A DNA stretch of 64,000 bases from contig NC_056726.1 in assembly GCF_019279795.1 (NCBI RefSeq), positions 1,013,220,488-1,013,284,487 on the forward strand, given 5' to 3'. Source of the stretch: Protopterus annectens. Lineage: Eukaryota; Chordata; Ceratodontiformes; Protopteridae. The notes below the pieces were generated by a model, which had not been told where the DNA came from, did no database searches, and saw only the letters and a program-made list of their open reading frames with translations. The first letter of the stretch is position 1; every line of letters begins with the position of its first letter. This document shows positions 45,085 through 56,549 of the stretch, one piece after another. Both the position numbers and the translations under genes were made by a program.

Positions 45085-45953
45085 TGGGTAAATTGGCTGA
45101 CTTAACACCACAAAAGGGTGAAAAAGTTGAGATTCTGCTCAAAGAAAATGTTCCTAGATCAGAAATCTTCAACGAGGTTGGAATTAGTCAGCCGTCTGTC
45201 AGCTGAATTCGGATGAAACTGAATACCAGTGAAGTGTTGTTGCCCAGACATTCTGGCAGATGTGGTTGGAGAAGGTCCACAAGTTCTTGGGATGATTTGT
45301 ATCTGATCAGAGAATGCCTTAAGAATCACAAGGCAACCATCAGACAGCTGCATGGGGATGCTGGAACAGCAGGGTGTTACAGAGAGTTCCAGAACTGTTC
45401 ATCGAAGACTTCAGGATGTTGGGCTTCGAGCTTGCAGACCTCTGAAATTGTCCAATCAAATGAAGGCAAAAAGAGTGCTCTGGGTGAAAGAATTTCAAAA
45501 CTGGTCAGAAGAAGATTGGGAATGGGTTATTTTCAGTGACAAGAGCATAATACAATGTTTGGATCAGCAAGTAGTATATGTCAGATGACAACCTGGAGAT
45601 CAGATGAGGGGCGATTATATCATTCAGCGCATCAAGTACCCCACTCAAGTGATGGTGTGGAGCATTATGAGTGTCTTCAGAACAGGTCGGCTCTGGGAAA
45701 CATGAAGCAGGAAAAGTCTGGAACCATACTACAGGAATGTCTGTTCCCTCAGCTGTGTGACTTGGCAAAGAGGAAGGGATTTAGCAGGACAGGGGGCTTC
45801 ATCTTCATACACGATGGTGCCCCATGTCACAAAGGTCGACAAGTGGCAAGTTTCTTTGAGGTCCATGTTATTGAAGTGTTACCATGGCTGGAAGACAGCC
45901 CAGATAAGAATCCAGTAGATAACGTGTGTAACAAGCAAGCAGCAACTGAATGA
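45085..45953 (+). pseudogene. Tc1-like transposase (frameshifted)
   Basis: Begins ATGGGTAAATTGGCTGAC (45085) with a helix-turn-helix region (EILLKENVPRSEIFNEVGIS, then QPSV and a stop). In shifted frames it continues SSRTVHRRLQDVGLRACRP and KEFQNWSEEDWEWVIFSDKS; the D in FSDKS is the first DDE/D residue. FIFIHDGAPCHKGRQVASFF holds the second D. VLPWLEDSPDKNPVDNVCN corresponds to the P-x-x-SPDLNPIEN-x-W block with the last acidic residue. At least two frameshifts and two stops; non-functional. Confidence 0.87.
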
Positions 45954-46183
45954 AGAACCCATTTCAGCGTGGGTGTGCAATGCTTCTATGACTGAACATT
46001 GCCATGAGCTTGTTTGTTCTATGCCTCAACAAGATAAATCTTTGATAATGGCCAAGGGGTCATTCACAAAATATTAGAAGATTGTATTAGCACATTTTCT
46101 CATATAACATGAATTATATTGTTTGTCATTTCATATACTTGTATTGAGTTATATGGTGAAACAACAGTAAAGATAAAAACAAT

Positions 46184-46415
46184 TTGTTTGTGTCTTTCGG
46201 CTTTTCCTGGTTAGGGGTCACCACAGTGGAACGCCAGTCTGCTAATGATTGGCAGTAGAGTTTTACGTGCTGGCTTGCCGGGCCTAATGCACAACCTTCA
46301 ATGAAGGAATGCCCGTTCACACATGTCGCCACACAGAAGACGCTCTAACTTGAGAATCGAACGGGCAACGTCTAACTGTGCGGCGACAACATTACCGCAG
46401 CACCACCACCACAGT
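46184..46415 (-). mobile_element. tRNA-derived SINE
   Basis: A 232-bp insertion flanked by an 18-bp target duplication, AGTAAAGATAAAAACAAT (46166-46183 and 46416-46433). On the - strand it begins GGTGGTGGTGCTGCGG with an A-box-like segment and has a B-box-like CGTTCGATTC, then a non-tRNA body ending GGAAAAGCCGAAAGACACAAA. Polymerase III promoter boxes and target duplication support a SINE. It lies inside the Tc1 element and is therefore younger. Confidence 0.75.
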
Positions 46416-46434
46416 AGTAAAGATAAAAACAATA

Positions 46435-46531
46435 TGTTGGCCACATTAAAAGGAATTGGTGTTTTTATTGTTTTTATCTTTAGTAAAGATAAAAACAATA
46501 AAAACACCAATTCCTTTTAATTTGGCCAACA
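46435..46531. repeat. Near-perfect palindrome, ~47-bp arms
   Basis: Centred on the G at 46483. TTTTTATCTTTA and TAAAGATAAAAA lie on either side, and pairing continues outwards through CACCAATTCCTTTTAAT to GGCCAACA. One arm is the Tc1 right terminal repeat, the other an inverted copy of it lacking the last few bases. Confidence 0.9.
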
Positions 46532-46580
46532 CTGTACAGTGTGATCTGGAATGTTTACCCAGTTGTAGCTGTAATGTAAT

Positions 46581-46806
46581 GATGTTCTTCATGTTTCACT
46601 GTTGCAGTCATCACATTTGGGTAAAGATTTGCCTTACTTTATACTACTGACGACCTAACGTCAGTTCTGAAGCGACAGCAACTGACACAGAAATACTAAG
46701 CCTCTGGTATTTGGGCAGGCTGAGGGGTACCTTGGCAGGGATAACCCAAATGTGAGGACAGCAACAGTGAATACACTCAAACATCTACATTTATGGTAAG
46801 TGTACT
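46581..46806. mobile_element. Mini-DIRS: short non-autonomous DIRS-derived element
   Basis: The left end GATGTTCTTCATGTTTCACT with GTTGCAGTCATCACATTTGG equals the left end of the large DIRS at 12719. The right end ACCCAAATGTGAGGACAGCA followed by ACATTTATGGTAAGTGTAC equals its right end at 29740-29801. Only about 120 bp of unrelated sequence lies between, with no coding. Both distinct DIRS termini are kept. Confidence 0.75.
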
Positions 46807-47082
46807 TTATACCCTTTTGCTTGTATTGCTTCTTTATAAATGACAATTAGTAGAGCAGATTACTCACTGTAGGAACCTCAGTAAGTAATAATTATAATAA
46901 TGTATAGATTGCCATGATTATACTCAGCATTTGTAAGAAAAGAAAGAGCTTTTGTTAATTCCCTTTTAGTGCTGTTAATCTCTGGTCTCATACCACAACA
47001 TAATGGACACCACAGAGCAGTGTCTGAAGCATTTTTGCAGCTTTAAAAGCCTTCTGTCATGTGTGTGGATACGTGCTCACAC

Positions 47083-47260
47083 ACACATGCACGCACACAC
47101 ACACACATGCACACACAAACACACACACACACATATGCACGCACACACACACACATGCACACACACATACACACACACATGCACACACACACAAGTACAT
47201 GCATATATACACGTGTGCACACACACACACACACACGCACACACACACACACACATATGC
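47083..47260. repeat. Complex CA-rich microsatellite
   Basis: ACACAC tracts interrupted by ATGC and GTGC. Reading frames of T-H and C-V repeats here are artefacts. Confidence 0.95.
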
Positions 47261-47464
47261 AAGTGCAGCAGAGTGAAGTGGCTAACGGACAGACAGTCAC
47301 ATTGCTTTTGCTTGCTGCCTGTGTAACTACTCTGTTTTATTGCTTCCAAAGCTATAAGATTTTTTTTTTCTGTAACTGCTATTACAAGAAGGAGATAAAA
47401 CTTCATGCACTGGAGAAAATTATGATGAGGTTACTGAAAAAAATGTGTGTGTATGTATGTATGC

Positions 47465-47465
<1 letters not shown>

Positions 47466-47502
<37 letters not shown>

Positions 47503-47522
47503 ATATACACACACACACACAC
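47466..47522. repeat. (TA)n followed by (CA)n microsatellite
   Basis: About 17 TA units, then CTATATA, then about seven CA units. Confidence 0.95.
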
Positions 47523-47836
47523 ATGTATACATGTTTTCTCAACATGGATGTCAAGTTTCACCTGAAGACTTTAACTTTGTTCAGCTGTCAAGGTGTATGT
47601 TTTGACGTAAATGTTGTACACAGACACTAACTTGGTTATATTTTGAGGGTCACAGATAATTCTTGGTAGTTTGTCAAAAAGAAGTAGGAAAATGAAAGAA
47701 AATAAGGATAGAATGAGGGGTTGGAAAAGGGAAATAAAAGAACATCGTCTAGAGGACGGAAATGGAAAGGAGGCTAAAGACAAGGAGAACTGTGAAGAGA
47801 GCTTAAAAAAGAACATGGTCACAAAAAGAAAGTGAA

Positions 47837-49468
47837 GAATACAAGTAGTGCAACAAAGTATAACTTATGAGCCAGTAGAACTACCAAAGAATACAAGTAG
47901 TGCAACAAAGTATAACATATGAGCCAGTAGAACTACCAAAGAATACAAGTAGTGCAACAAAGTATAACTTATGAGCCAGTAGAACTACCAAAGAATACAA
48001 GTAGAGAAACAAAGTATAACATATGAGCCAGTAGAACTAAGTACCAAAGAATACAAGTAGAGAAACAAAGTATAACTTATGAGCCAGTAGAACTAAGTAC
48101 CAAAGAATACAAGTAGTGCAACAAAGTATAACATATGAGCCAGTAGAACTACCAAAGAATACAAGCAGTGAAACAAAGTATAACTTATGAGCCAGTAGAA
48201 CTACCAAAGAATACAAGTAGAGAAACAAAGTATAACATATGAGCCAGTAGAACTAAGTACCAAAGAATACAAGTAGTGCAACAAAGTATAACATATGAGC
48301 CAGTAGAAGTACCAAAGAATACAAGTAGAGAAACAAAGTATAACATATGAGCCAGTAAAAGCAAGTACCAAAGAATACAAGTAGTGAAACAAAGTATAAC
48401 TTATGAGCCAGTAGAACTACCAAAGAATACAATAGTGCAACAAAGTATAACTTTATGAGCCAGTAGAACTAAGTACCAAAGAATACAAGTAGTGCAACAA
48501 AGTATAACTTATGAGCCAGTAGAACTGCCAAAGAATACAAGTAGTGAAACAAAGTATAACTTATGAGCCAGTAGAACTACCAAAGAATACAAGTAGAGAA
48601 ACAAAGTATAACTTATGAGCCAGTAGAACTACCAAAGAATACAAGTAGAGAAACAAAGTATAACATATGAGCCAGTAGAACTAAGTACCAAAGAATACAA
48701 GTAGTGCAACAAAGTATAACATATGAGCCAGTAGAACTACCAAAGAATACAAGTAGAGAAACAAAGTATAACTTATGAGCCAGTAGAAGAAAGTACCAAA
48801 GAATACAAGTAGTGCAACAAAGTATAACTTATGAGCCAGTAGAACTGCCAAAGAATACAAGTAGTGAAACAAAGTATAACTTATGAGCCAGTAGAACTAC
48901 CAAAGAATACAAGTAGAGAAACAAAGTATAACTTATGAGCCAGTAGAAGAAAGTACCAAAGAATACAAGTAGTGCATCAAAGTATAACTTATGAGCCAGT
49001 AGAACTAAGTACCAAAGAATACAAGTAATGCAACAAAGTATAACCTATGAGCCAGTAGAAGTACCAAAAAATACAATAGTGCAACAAAGCATAACTTATG
49101 AGCCAGTAGAAGCACCAAAAAATACAAGTAGTGAAACAAAGCATAACTTATGAGTCAGTAGAACTAAGTACCAAAGAATACAAGTAGTGAAACAAAGTAT
49201 AACGTACGAGCCAGTAGAACTACCAAATAATACAATAGTGCAACAAAGTATAACTTATGAGCCAGTAGAACTAAGTACCAAAGAATACAAGCAGTGCAAC
49301 AAAGTATAACTTATGAGCCAGTAGAACTAAGTACCAAAGAATACAAGCAGTGCAACAAAGTATAACTTATGAGCCAGTAGAACTAAGTACCAAAGAATAC
49401 AAATAGTGCATCAAAGTATAACTTATGAGCCAGTAGAACTAAGTACCAAAGAATACAAGTAGTGCAAC
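47837..49468. repeat. 52/56-bp minisatellite, left block
   Basis: About 30 units of GAATACAAGTAGTGCAACAA, AGTATAACTTATGAGCCAGT and AGAACT(AAGT)ACCAAA. The optional AAGT gives 52- or 56-bp units. Variants include AGTGAAAC/AGAGAAAC and TTATG/ATATG. Long - strand open frames across it are by-products. A CR1-like LINE interrupts it at 49469. Confidence 0.97.
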
Positions 49469-49471
49469 CGG

Positions 49472-50205
49472 ACCATACCACAAAAGGAGGGGGTGTATCC
49501 ATATTCATCAAGGATACCCACACCTCCAGGTTGGTGGCTACGCACGAAGCATCGGAAACCATCCAGGTGCAATTAACCATAGGCAAAACTGCTCTACAAT
49601 TTGTAGCATGCTACAGGCCACCCTCTCAAACTCAGGAAACCCACACAGCCTTCCTGAAGACACTGGAGGGTATAAATGTATCACCAAACACCATCATATT
49701 GGGTGACTTCAGCTACCCGAATATAGACTGGGAACATTACTCAAGCCCCAACTTTCTAGCCCAAAGGTTCCTGAAGTTCATAAATTCAAATGCCATGGAA
49801 CAACTAGTCACCATCTCCACAAGAGGAGAAAATATACTAGATCTCATCATCACAAACATGGGGACAAAATGCTCCACACCGGAAGTATATCCCTCTTTGG
49901 TGAGATCAGATCATAAACTAATCTCACTAGAAATCCACATCCCACCCCCACCCCAAACAAAAAAGACCACAGTGAAGAACTTCTCTAAAGCAAACTTCAC
50001 ACTACTCAAGACAGGTGTGGTATCCTTCAAGGCCCCCGAGCCAATGGAAACCACAACCCAAGCTGCGAAAGCCCTTACAAATGCCTTCTATGAACACCTT
50101 CAGGACTGCATGGATCAGGCAATCCCAAATAAAACCAAGACTCTTTCCACCAAGGGCAAACGTCCATTCTGGTGGACCCCAGCCATAAACCAACTTGACA
50201 ATTAG
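49472..50205 (+). pseudogene. CR1-like endonuclease C-terminal part (array copy)
   Basis: Open frame to a stop at 50203: GVSIFIKDTHTSRLVATHEA, FVACYRPPSQTQET, IILGDFSYPNIDWEHY (the GDFN block reads GDFS, catalytic N changed), ILDLIITNMGTKC and LVRSDHKLISLEIHIP. The linker follows (MDQAIPNKTKTLSTKGK) up to the stop inside the conserved N-R-R-R-K-L-L block. The N-terminal third of the endonuclease is missing by truncation. Confidence 0.88.
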
Positions 50206-52093
50206 AGGAGAAAGCTATTACATGATAGAGCAAAATCCCAAAAAGGGAAGGCATCTTTGATCAGTACTAGCAAGAAACTACAATCCCTCATAAAATCATC
50301 CAAGGCCAACTTTGAGAAAAAAATTGCCATAGATTCAAAAGACAATCATAAGGCCTTCTTTAGCTATGTCAGAAACCTGGGTGGAAACTCCCAGATATGC
50401 TCAGAATTAGTCCAAAATGATACAAAAATCACTGAACCCACAGACATTGCCAACATACTGGCAGACAGGTTCAGCGCAAACTTCACCCCCCTCTCTCCCC
50501 CAAAAGGAGAGATAACTATCCCAACAAAGTGTAGCCTCCCAGACATCTCAAATGCGCAGGTGAAAGCTGCTCTCTCTAAAGCTAAAAACACAGCATCAAT
50601 GGGACCAGATGGTGTCCCTGGCTGTGTGCTACATGAACTCAATGAAGAAGTAAACCTGCACATAAGGCAGCTGTTTAATCTTAGCCTTACCACAGGATAT
50701 GTGCCCAAGGAGTGGCGTACGGCAACTGTGGTCCCACTCCACAAAGGCCTCTACGGACCCTGGTAATTACCGCCCCATAAGCTTAACAAGCCTGGTCTGC
50801 AAAGCTATGGAGAGGATCATAATGGAACTCATAAACAAGGACATAGGGGACTTGCAGACCTTGGACCCAACCCAGTTTGGCTTTGTCAAGGGCAGATCTT
50901 GCCTTTTGAACTTGGTCGACTTCTTCAAAACAGTTACCAAGGCCATTGATGAGGGAAAGGCAGTCCATACAGCCTACCTTGATCTTGCAAAAGCTTTCGA
51001 CACAATACCCCACTCGGGTATCATAGAGAAACTTACCAGCTTAAATGTAAACCCATACGTCACAAGATGGGTTGCAAACTGGTTAAAGGACAGAACCCAC
51101 AGGGTTAGAGTTGCTGGAGCCATGTCAGACTCCAAGCCAGTTACAAGTGGTGTCCCACAGGGCTCAGTCCTTGGCCCCCTATTGTTCGTCATCTACTTCT
51201 CAGAAGTACAGGCAAACATAGGAGGACTATGGCTGACAAACTTTGCGGATGACTGCAAACTGGGTGCCATAGTGGATAGTACATCGGACACAGACATCCT
51301 TCAGAGGGGTCTCACGGAAACTGATAGCTGGTGCCAGAGCCATGGCCTGAAGTTAAACGCAAAAAAGTGTATAGTCATAACCTTTGGGAAAAACAAGGTA
51401 ACCCCAAGCTACCATATAGGTGGCAACCCACTAAGCACAGAAGAGGTTATCAGGGACCTGGGTACCCAGGTTGACAGTGGCCTCTCGTTTGACACTCACA
51501 TTGCTAAAGTGGTTTGAAAGACCTTCTACATTGCCCATCTGATCATGAAGGGATTCACATCCAGATCAAGTGAGGTCATTGTTCCCCTGTACTCTTCACT
51601 TATCAGACCAATGATCGAGTACAATGCCCCATTCGGGATGCATCTCACCCGACACCTGCAGCAATTGGAGAGACCCCAAAAGTTCCTCACCAAAAGGATA
51701 AAGGGACTCCAAAACCTGTCATATACTGCCAGACTGAAGAAACTCCAACTCTATTCAGTTGCATACCGTCTGCTCAGAGGTGACCTGTGCCTGACATACA
51801 AGGCCATGACCAACCCGGAATTAATGGACATGCACCACCTCAAAAAATTCAAATCCACCAGAACCACTAGAGCAAGTGACTTAAACCTTAGCACGGATAT
51901 AAATAGGACGTGCCTGAGGGATAGATTTATCACCCAGAGACTCCCCATGCTGTGGAATAAAATCCCAGTCCATGTGAGGCAGAGCACCTCGCTGGCTCTG
52001 TTCAAGAGAAATCTTGACCAGTGGATGGGAGATCGTAGGTTTACCCCGGGAATCATCTCTGTGTCACTGCTGGACAGAGGCACAACAAACTAA
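50206..52093 (+). pseudogene. CR1-like reverse transcriptase (array copy)
   Basis: Three adjoining frames. 50257-50766 carries the pre-RT region with ASMGPDGVPGCVL and RTATVVPLHKG. 50699-51517 carries NYRPISLTSLVCKAMERII, HTAYLDLAKAFDTIPHSG, SGVPQGSVLGPLLF and NFADDCKLGAI. 51545-52093 carries SLIRPMIEYNAPFGM and CLRDRFITQRLPMLWNKIP. Defects: a small deletion near 50750 that breaks the frame, and a TGA at 51515-51517 where copy B has CGG/CGA-type Arg. Few lesions overall, so the insertion is fairly recent. Confidence 0.9.
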
Positions 52094-52194
52094 TGGGCAC
52101 ATTATTTCTAACATAAGGGGTGGCGTAAGCCACATAACTTTGGGCTAGGCTTATAAATGCCTTAGGGCAGATAGCCTAGTATAAACCTATGAAC

Positions 52195-54117
52195 AAAGTA
52201 TAACCTATGAGCCAGTAGAAGTACCAAAGAATACAAGTAGTGAAACAAAGTATTACCTATGAGCCAGTAGAAGTACCAAACAATACAAGTAGTGAAACAA
52301 AGTATAACATATGAGCCAGTAGAACTAAGTGCCAAAGAATACAAGTAGTGCAACAAAGTATAACATATGAGCCAGTAGAACTAAGTACCAAAGAATACAA
52401 GTAGTGCAACAAAGTATAACTTATGAGCCAGTAGAACTAAGTGCCAAAGAATACAAGCAGTGCAACAAAGTATAACATATGAGCCAGTAGAAGTAAGTAC
52501 CAAAGAATACAAGTAGTGAAGCAAAGTATAACATATGAGCCAGAAGAACTAAGTACCAAAGAATACAAGTAGTGCAATAAAGTATAACTTATGAGCCAGT
52601 AGAAGTAAGTACCAAAGAATACAAGTAGTGCAACAAAGTATAACTTATGAGCCAGTAGAACTAAGTACCAAATAATACAAGTAGTGAAACAAAGTATAGC
52701 CTATGAGCCAGTAGAAGTAAGTACCAAAGAATACAAGTAGTGAAACAAAGTATAGCCTATGAGCCAGTAGAAGTAAGTACCAAAGAATACAAGTAGTGCA
52801 ACAAAGTATAACATATGAGCCAGTAGAAGTAAGTACCAAAGAATACAAGTAGTGAAACAAAGTATAGCCTATGAGCCAGTAGAAGTAAGTACCAAAGAAT
52901 ACAAGTAGTGCAACAAAGTATAACATATGAGCCAGTAGAAGTAAGTACCAAAGAATACAAGTAGTGCAACAAAGTATAACGTACGAGCCAGTAGAAGTAA
53001 GTACCAAAGAAAACAAGTAGTGCAACAAAGTATAACATATGAGCCAGTAGAAGTAAGTACCAAAGAAAACAAGTAGTGCAACAAAGTATAACTTATGAGC
53101 CAGTAGAACTAAGTGCCAAAGAATACAAGCAGTGCAACAAAGTATAACATATGAGCCAGTAGAAGTAAGTACCAAAGAATACAAGTAGTGAAACAAAGTA
53201 TAACATATGAGCCAGAAGAACTAAGTACCAAAGAATACAAGTAGTGCAATAAAGTATAACTTATGAGCCAGTAGAAGTAAGTACCAAAGAATACAAGTAG
53301 TGCAACAAAGTATAACTTATGAGCCAGTAGAACTAAGTACCAAATAATACAAGTAGTGAAACAAAGTATAGCCTATGAGCCAGTAGAAGTAAGTACCAAA
53401 GAATACAAGTAGTGAAACAAAGTATAGCCTATGAGCCAGTAGAAGTAAGTACCAAAGAATACAAGTAGTGCAACAAAGTATAACATATGAGCCAGTAGAA
53501 GTAAGTACCAAAGAATACAAGTAGTGCAACAAAGTATAACATATGAGCCAGTAGAAGCAAGTACCAAAGAATACAAGTAGTGCAACAAAGTATAACGTAC
53601 GAGCCAGTATAAGTAAGTACCAAAGAAAACAAGTAGTGCAACAAAGTATAACATATGAGCCAGTAGAAGTAAGTACCAAAGAAAACAAGTAGTGCAACAA
53701 AGTATAACATATGAGCCAGTAGAAGTAAGTACCAAAGAAAACAAGTAGTGCAACAAAGTATAACATATGAGCCAGTAGAAGTAAGTACCAAAGAATACAA
53801 GTAGTGCAACAAAGTATAACTTATGAGCCTGTAGAACTAAGTACCAAAGAATACAAGTAGTGCAACAAAGTATAACATATGAGCCAGTAGAAGTACCGAA
53901 GAATACAATAGTGCAACAAAGTATAACTTATGAGCCAGTAGAACTAAGTACCAAAGAATACAAGCAGTGCAACAAAGTATAACTTATGAGCCAGTAGAAG
54001 TAAGTAACAAAGAATACAAATAGTGAAACAAAGTCTAACATATGAGCCAGTAGAAGTACCAAAGAATACAATAGTGCAACAAAGTATAACTTATGAGCCA
54101 GTAGAAGTAAGTACCAA
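52195..54117. repeat. 52/56-bp minisatellite, right block
   Basis: Continuation of the same array after the LINE, about 34 units. A block beginning near 52441 recurs near 53111 and one near 52669 recurs near 53343. This is a roughly 670-bp (12-unit) segmental duplication within the array. Confidence 0.97.
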
Positions 54118-55120
54118 TGACTTGTTTAGCTTTTAACTTGTCATTTTGAGGCTACTTTTATTATAAATTCTTAATTCACTCTGGAATTGACTTCTGAGAT
54201 TAGCAAATAGGCTGTCATTCCAAAAACTGACGTTGAGAGATAAACACAAAGTACAGATGTCTCAAAAAGCAGAGTGGCAGAAGTTTGTTATAAGAGTGAT
54301 CGACATTCTGACCTGTGATCACTCGGTATTAAAATCACATTGAAGCAAAGACGATTAAAACTCACTTTTACTGGAGGTTAAAAAAGCTGGACTCTACTGC
54401 TAATTATATATATTAACTCGAAGATTGCTGTATGCAAAAAAAAAAATAAAAAAAGTTGAATTTTCTGAAATACCACAATCTTGCTGTTTGAACGTAAACC
54501 AAGCAACTTGCACATTTATGATTGCAAATTAGAGTCTTGACCACAAATGACTTGCAGATTAAGCCTGGCAAGTGTCTTAGGGCATGACTGTGCCATTAAG
54601 TCAGGAAGGAGGTTGTGTTTCTGTGCAGAAAAACTGTTAAATGGTAGAGGAAGGTGCATGTTGACATGGGGAATGCACTTTGGGCTTACTTTTCTATTAG
54701 CATAGGGCTGTGCTTTCTTGTAAATTTACGGCATGCAGCAACAACACATTGCAGTAAGTAGCATGCAGCTGTTGCTTGTCATTTTTAGGGCCCACACTGA
54801 TGTAAACTCGGTTCCAGGTTTGTTAACCAAATCCAGCTCACCAAACCCACTAGATTGCCTGGGGGTTTAAGGAAAGAAATGTATGTAAACTTATCTGCTA
54901 AAACCTCATGAGACGGAACCCGAAGAATCTGTGTAGTCCAACAGAAGACTCTTTTCTGAGACACAAGGACATGAAGGTATAACAAAATAGGTGTCTAACG
55001 TAGTATAAAGTCGGTATTTGCAGCAGTGTTAGGAGACATTGACTGCTGTATTAATGAGAAGAAACAGAGAAAGGGGATTACTTCAGAGCCATTTTAGCTG
55101 CAGGAAGTGAGTCACGTAGC
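54118..55120. other. No feature recognised
   Basis: Nothing supportable apart from a short A-rich run at 54437. Confidence 0.45.
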
Positions 55121-55285
55121 CGGCCTTAGGCATAGGCCAACTAGGCAGCCGCCTAGGGCGCCGCTCTAGCAAGGGTACTTTTCCAGTATTTATTTGGTGT
55201 AGGTTGACTGGGATGGGGGCACCAGGTGGTCTGGTGGGGGTGCAGTGGAGTCCTTTTGCCTAGGGCACCAGTTGACCTAAGGCCG
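55121..55285. mobile_element. MITE-like element with GC-rich inverted ends
   Basis: The left end CGGCCTTAGGCATAGGCCAA and the right end reversed GCGGCCTTAGGTCAACTGGT are similar. GCCTAGGGCGCC and GCCTAGGGCACC also lie inside both ends. About 165 bp, non-coding. I could not confirm a target duplication, and the transposase family is uncertain. Confidence 0.5.
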
Positions 55286-55904
55286 CTGCTGACATTGACA
55301 AAAAAAAAGTATAGTGATAAATGGTGGTGAGTTTTGTAACACAAGAATAGTGGTTGTTCAGTGGTGATTTGAAGTAATGCATTTTTACCAGAAGATTAGG
55401 GAATAGCTGAAAAAAGTAAACTGTCAGATGTTGTAGGGGCAAAGAAAGAGAAGACTTCAAAACGTTACAAGGAACACAAACATTATTACATATCAGAAGG
55501 GTAGAAGCTGGGGTACTTGTCTTGAAACAGAGCCCACAGTGATATGAACCTTCTGCATCTCTTTTACATGTTTGCACATTACTGTCAGCTATGTTTGCAA
55601 AGCATTGTAAGGTTAGTGAGGCATCTGAATTAAAATGTATGTAATATGCAATTTAGCAAAATAAATACATACAATAACGTAACATTCAGTGTTGATTGCT
55701 TGTCTCGACTTCTTTAATGAGGTTTGAAAACCTACTTTCCTTTTCATTATTTTCTGTTCCATCTGTTTTATCCCTCCATTTTTAATATATACTTTATTGT
55801 CACTGGGAGATGGAGACTATCTTGATGAGCAATGGATGTAAAGAAGGTACCAGTCCCTGGATGAGACATCAGTCCATTGTAGGGCACATTCATGCTTACA
55901 TACA
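55286..55904. other. No gene recognised; one Cys-rich open frame
   Basis: The - strand frame 55260-55577 has several CxxC-like pairs near its start (C-G-L-C, C-V-P-C), but no family is recognisable and it overlaps the MITE end. I do not call it a gene. Confidence 0.3.
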
Positions 55905-56549
55905 CTTGTAGGTTCATAGATATATACCAGGCTAATGACCACCAGGGCCTTTATAAGCTTAGCTGTGCAATCCAACCCAATCGTGTCCTTAGATATTATT
56001 GGAGTTTATTAGGAGGAGATATGTTAGGAAATTTCTATAGTTTATGGGTGGGTGGGGTATATTAGTTTGGACATAGTTACTGTCTGCCTCTGCCTCTGTC
56101 TATCAGAGATATGAAGGTCATACTGGGGGGTGGGGTTCAATTTCACATCCATTGGTCAAGGTTACACTTAAATAGGCTTAGAGATGGATTATGCTTCACA
56201 TGGCTGGGGAGCCTATTCCAGAGACAAGGGATCCTCTGAGACAGATATCTGATTGTAACATGTTCTATTTATGGCATAAGCAAAAATTTAAATCCTTGGA
56301 TTTAATGGTTCTGATGCTGTTCATTTTGCAGATGTGCAAAATGACCACCAGAGCTGAATTCGAGGATGCCTTGAAAACCAGACATTGATCAGCTCCCCTG
56401 TACCTGTAGGAGACCAAGTATAGTGATAAGGCTTTAGGGTGATCTGTAAAGGACAATGTGTTTACACCTGGAAGGCTCCTGGTAAGAAACATTTGTGGGC
56501 ATTCCAAATGATGCATATGTCTGGTCAGGTACATGCTGAAGGGAGCATT

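Larger units (their letters stand above)
44873..46534 (+). mobile_element. Tc1-like DNA transposon (with SINE and palindrome inside)
   Basis: Terminal inverted repeats start CAGTGTTGGTCAGATTAATA (left); the right end reversed reads CAGTGTTGGCCAAATTAAAA. TA dinucleotides flank both (44871-44872 and 46535-46536), the Tc1/mariner target. A broken transposase lies at 45085-45953. A tRNA-derived SINE (46184-46415) and a palindrome (46435-46531) occupy the right part. Confidence 0.85.
49469..52194 (+). mobile_element. CR1-like LINE inserted into the minisatellite
   Basis: A 5'-truncated CR1-like copy of 2.7 kb, closely related to copy B. It starts within the endonuclease at KGGGVSIFIKDTHTSRL and ends with the family tail GCCTAGTATAAACCTATGAAC at 52194. 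Flanks are array sequence interrupted within one unit: GTGCAAC on the left and AAAGTATAAC on the right. The only possible duplication is the shared AAC. It is therefore younger than the array's first expansion. Confidence 0.92.

Noticed and set aside
46184..46415. Functional tRNA gene
   Set aside because: Only degenerate A/B-box-like segments, no full cloverleaf, and an 18-bp target duplication: a SINE.
47043..47406. Cys/Val- and Thr/His-rich open frames
   Set aside because: Translations of CA/TG microsatellites, as at 39.6-40.2 kb.
52645..53812. Open frames of up to 183 codons with repeated LLAHMLYFVALLVFFGT-like hydrophobic peptides
   Set aside because: Produced by the 56-bp minisatellite, which lacks stops in one orientation; not membrane proteins.
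55260..55577. 105-codon Cys-containing - strand ORF
   Set aside because: No family recognised, overlaps a MITE end, no conserved neighbours.
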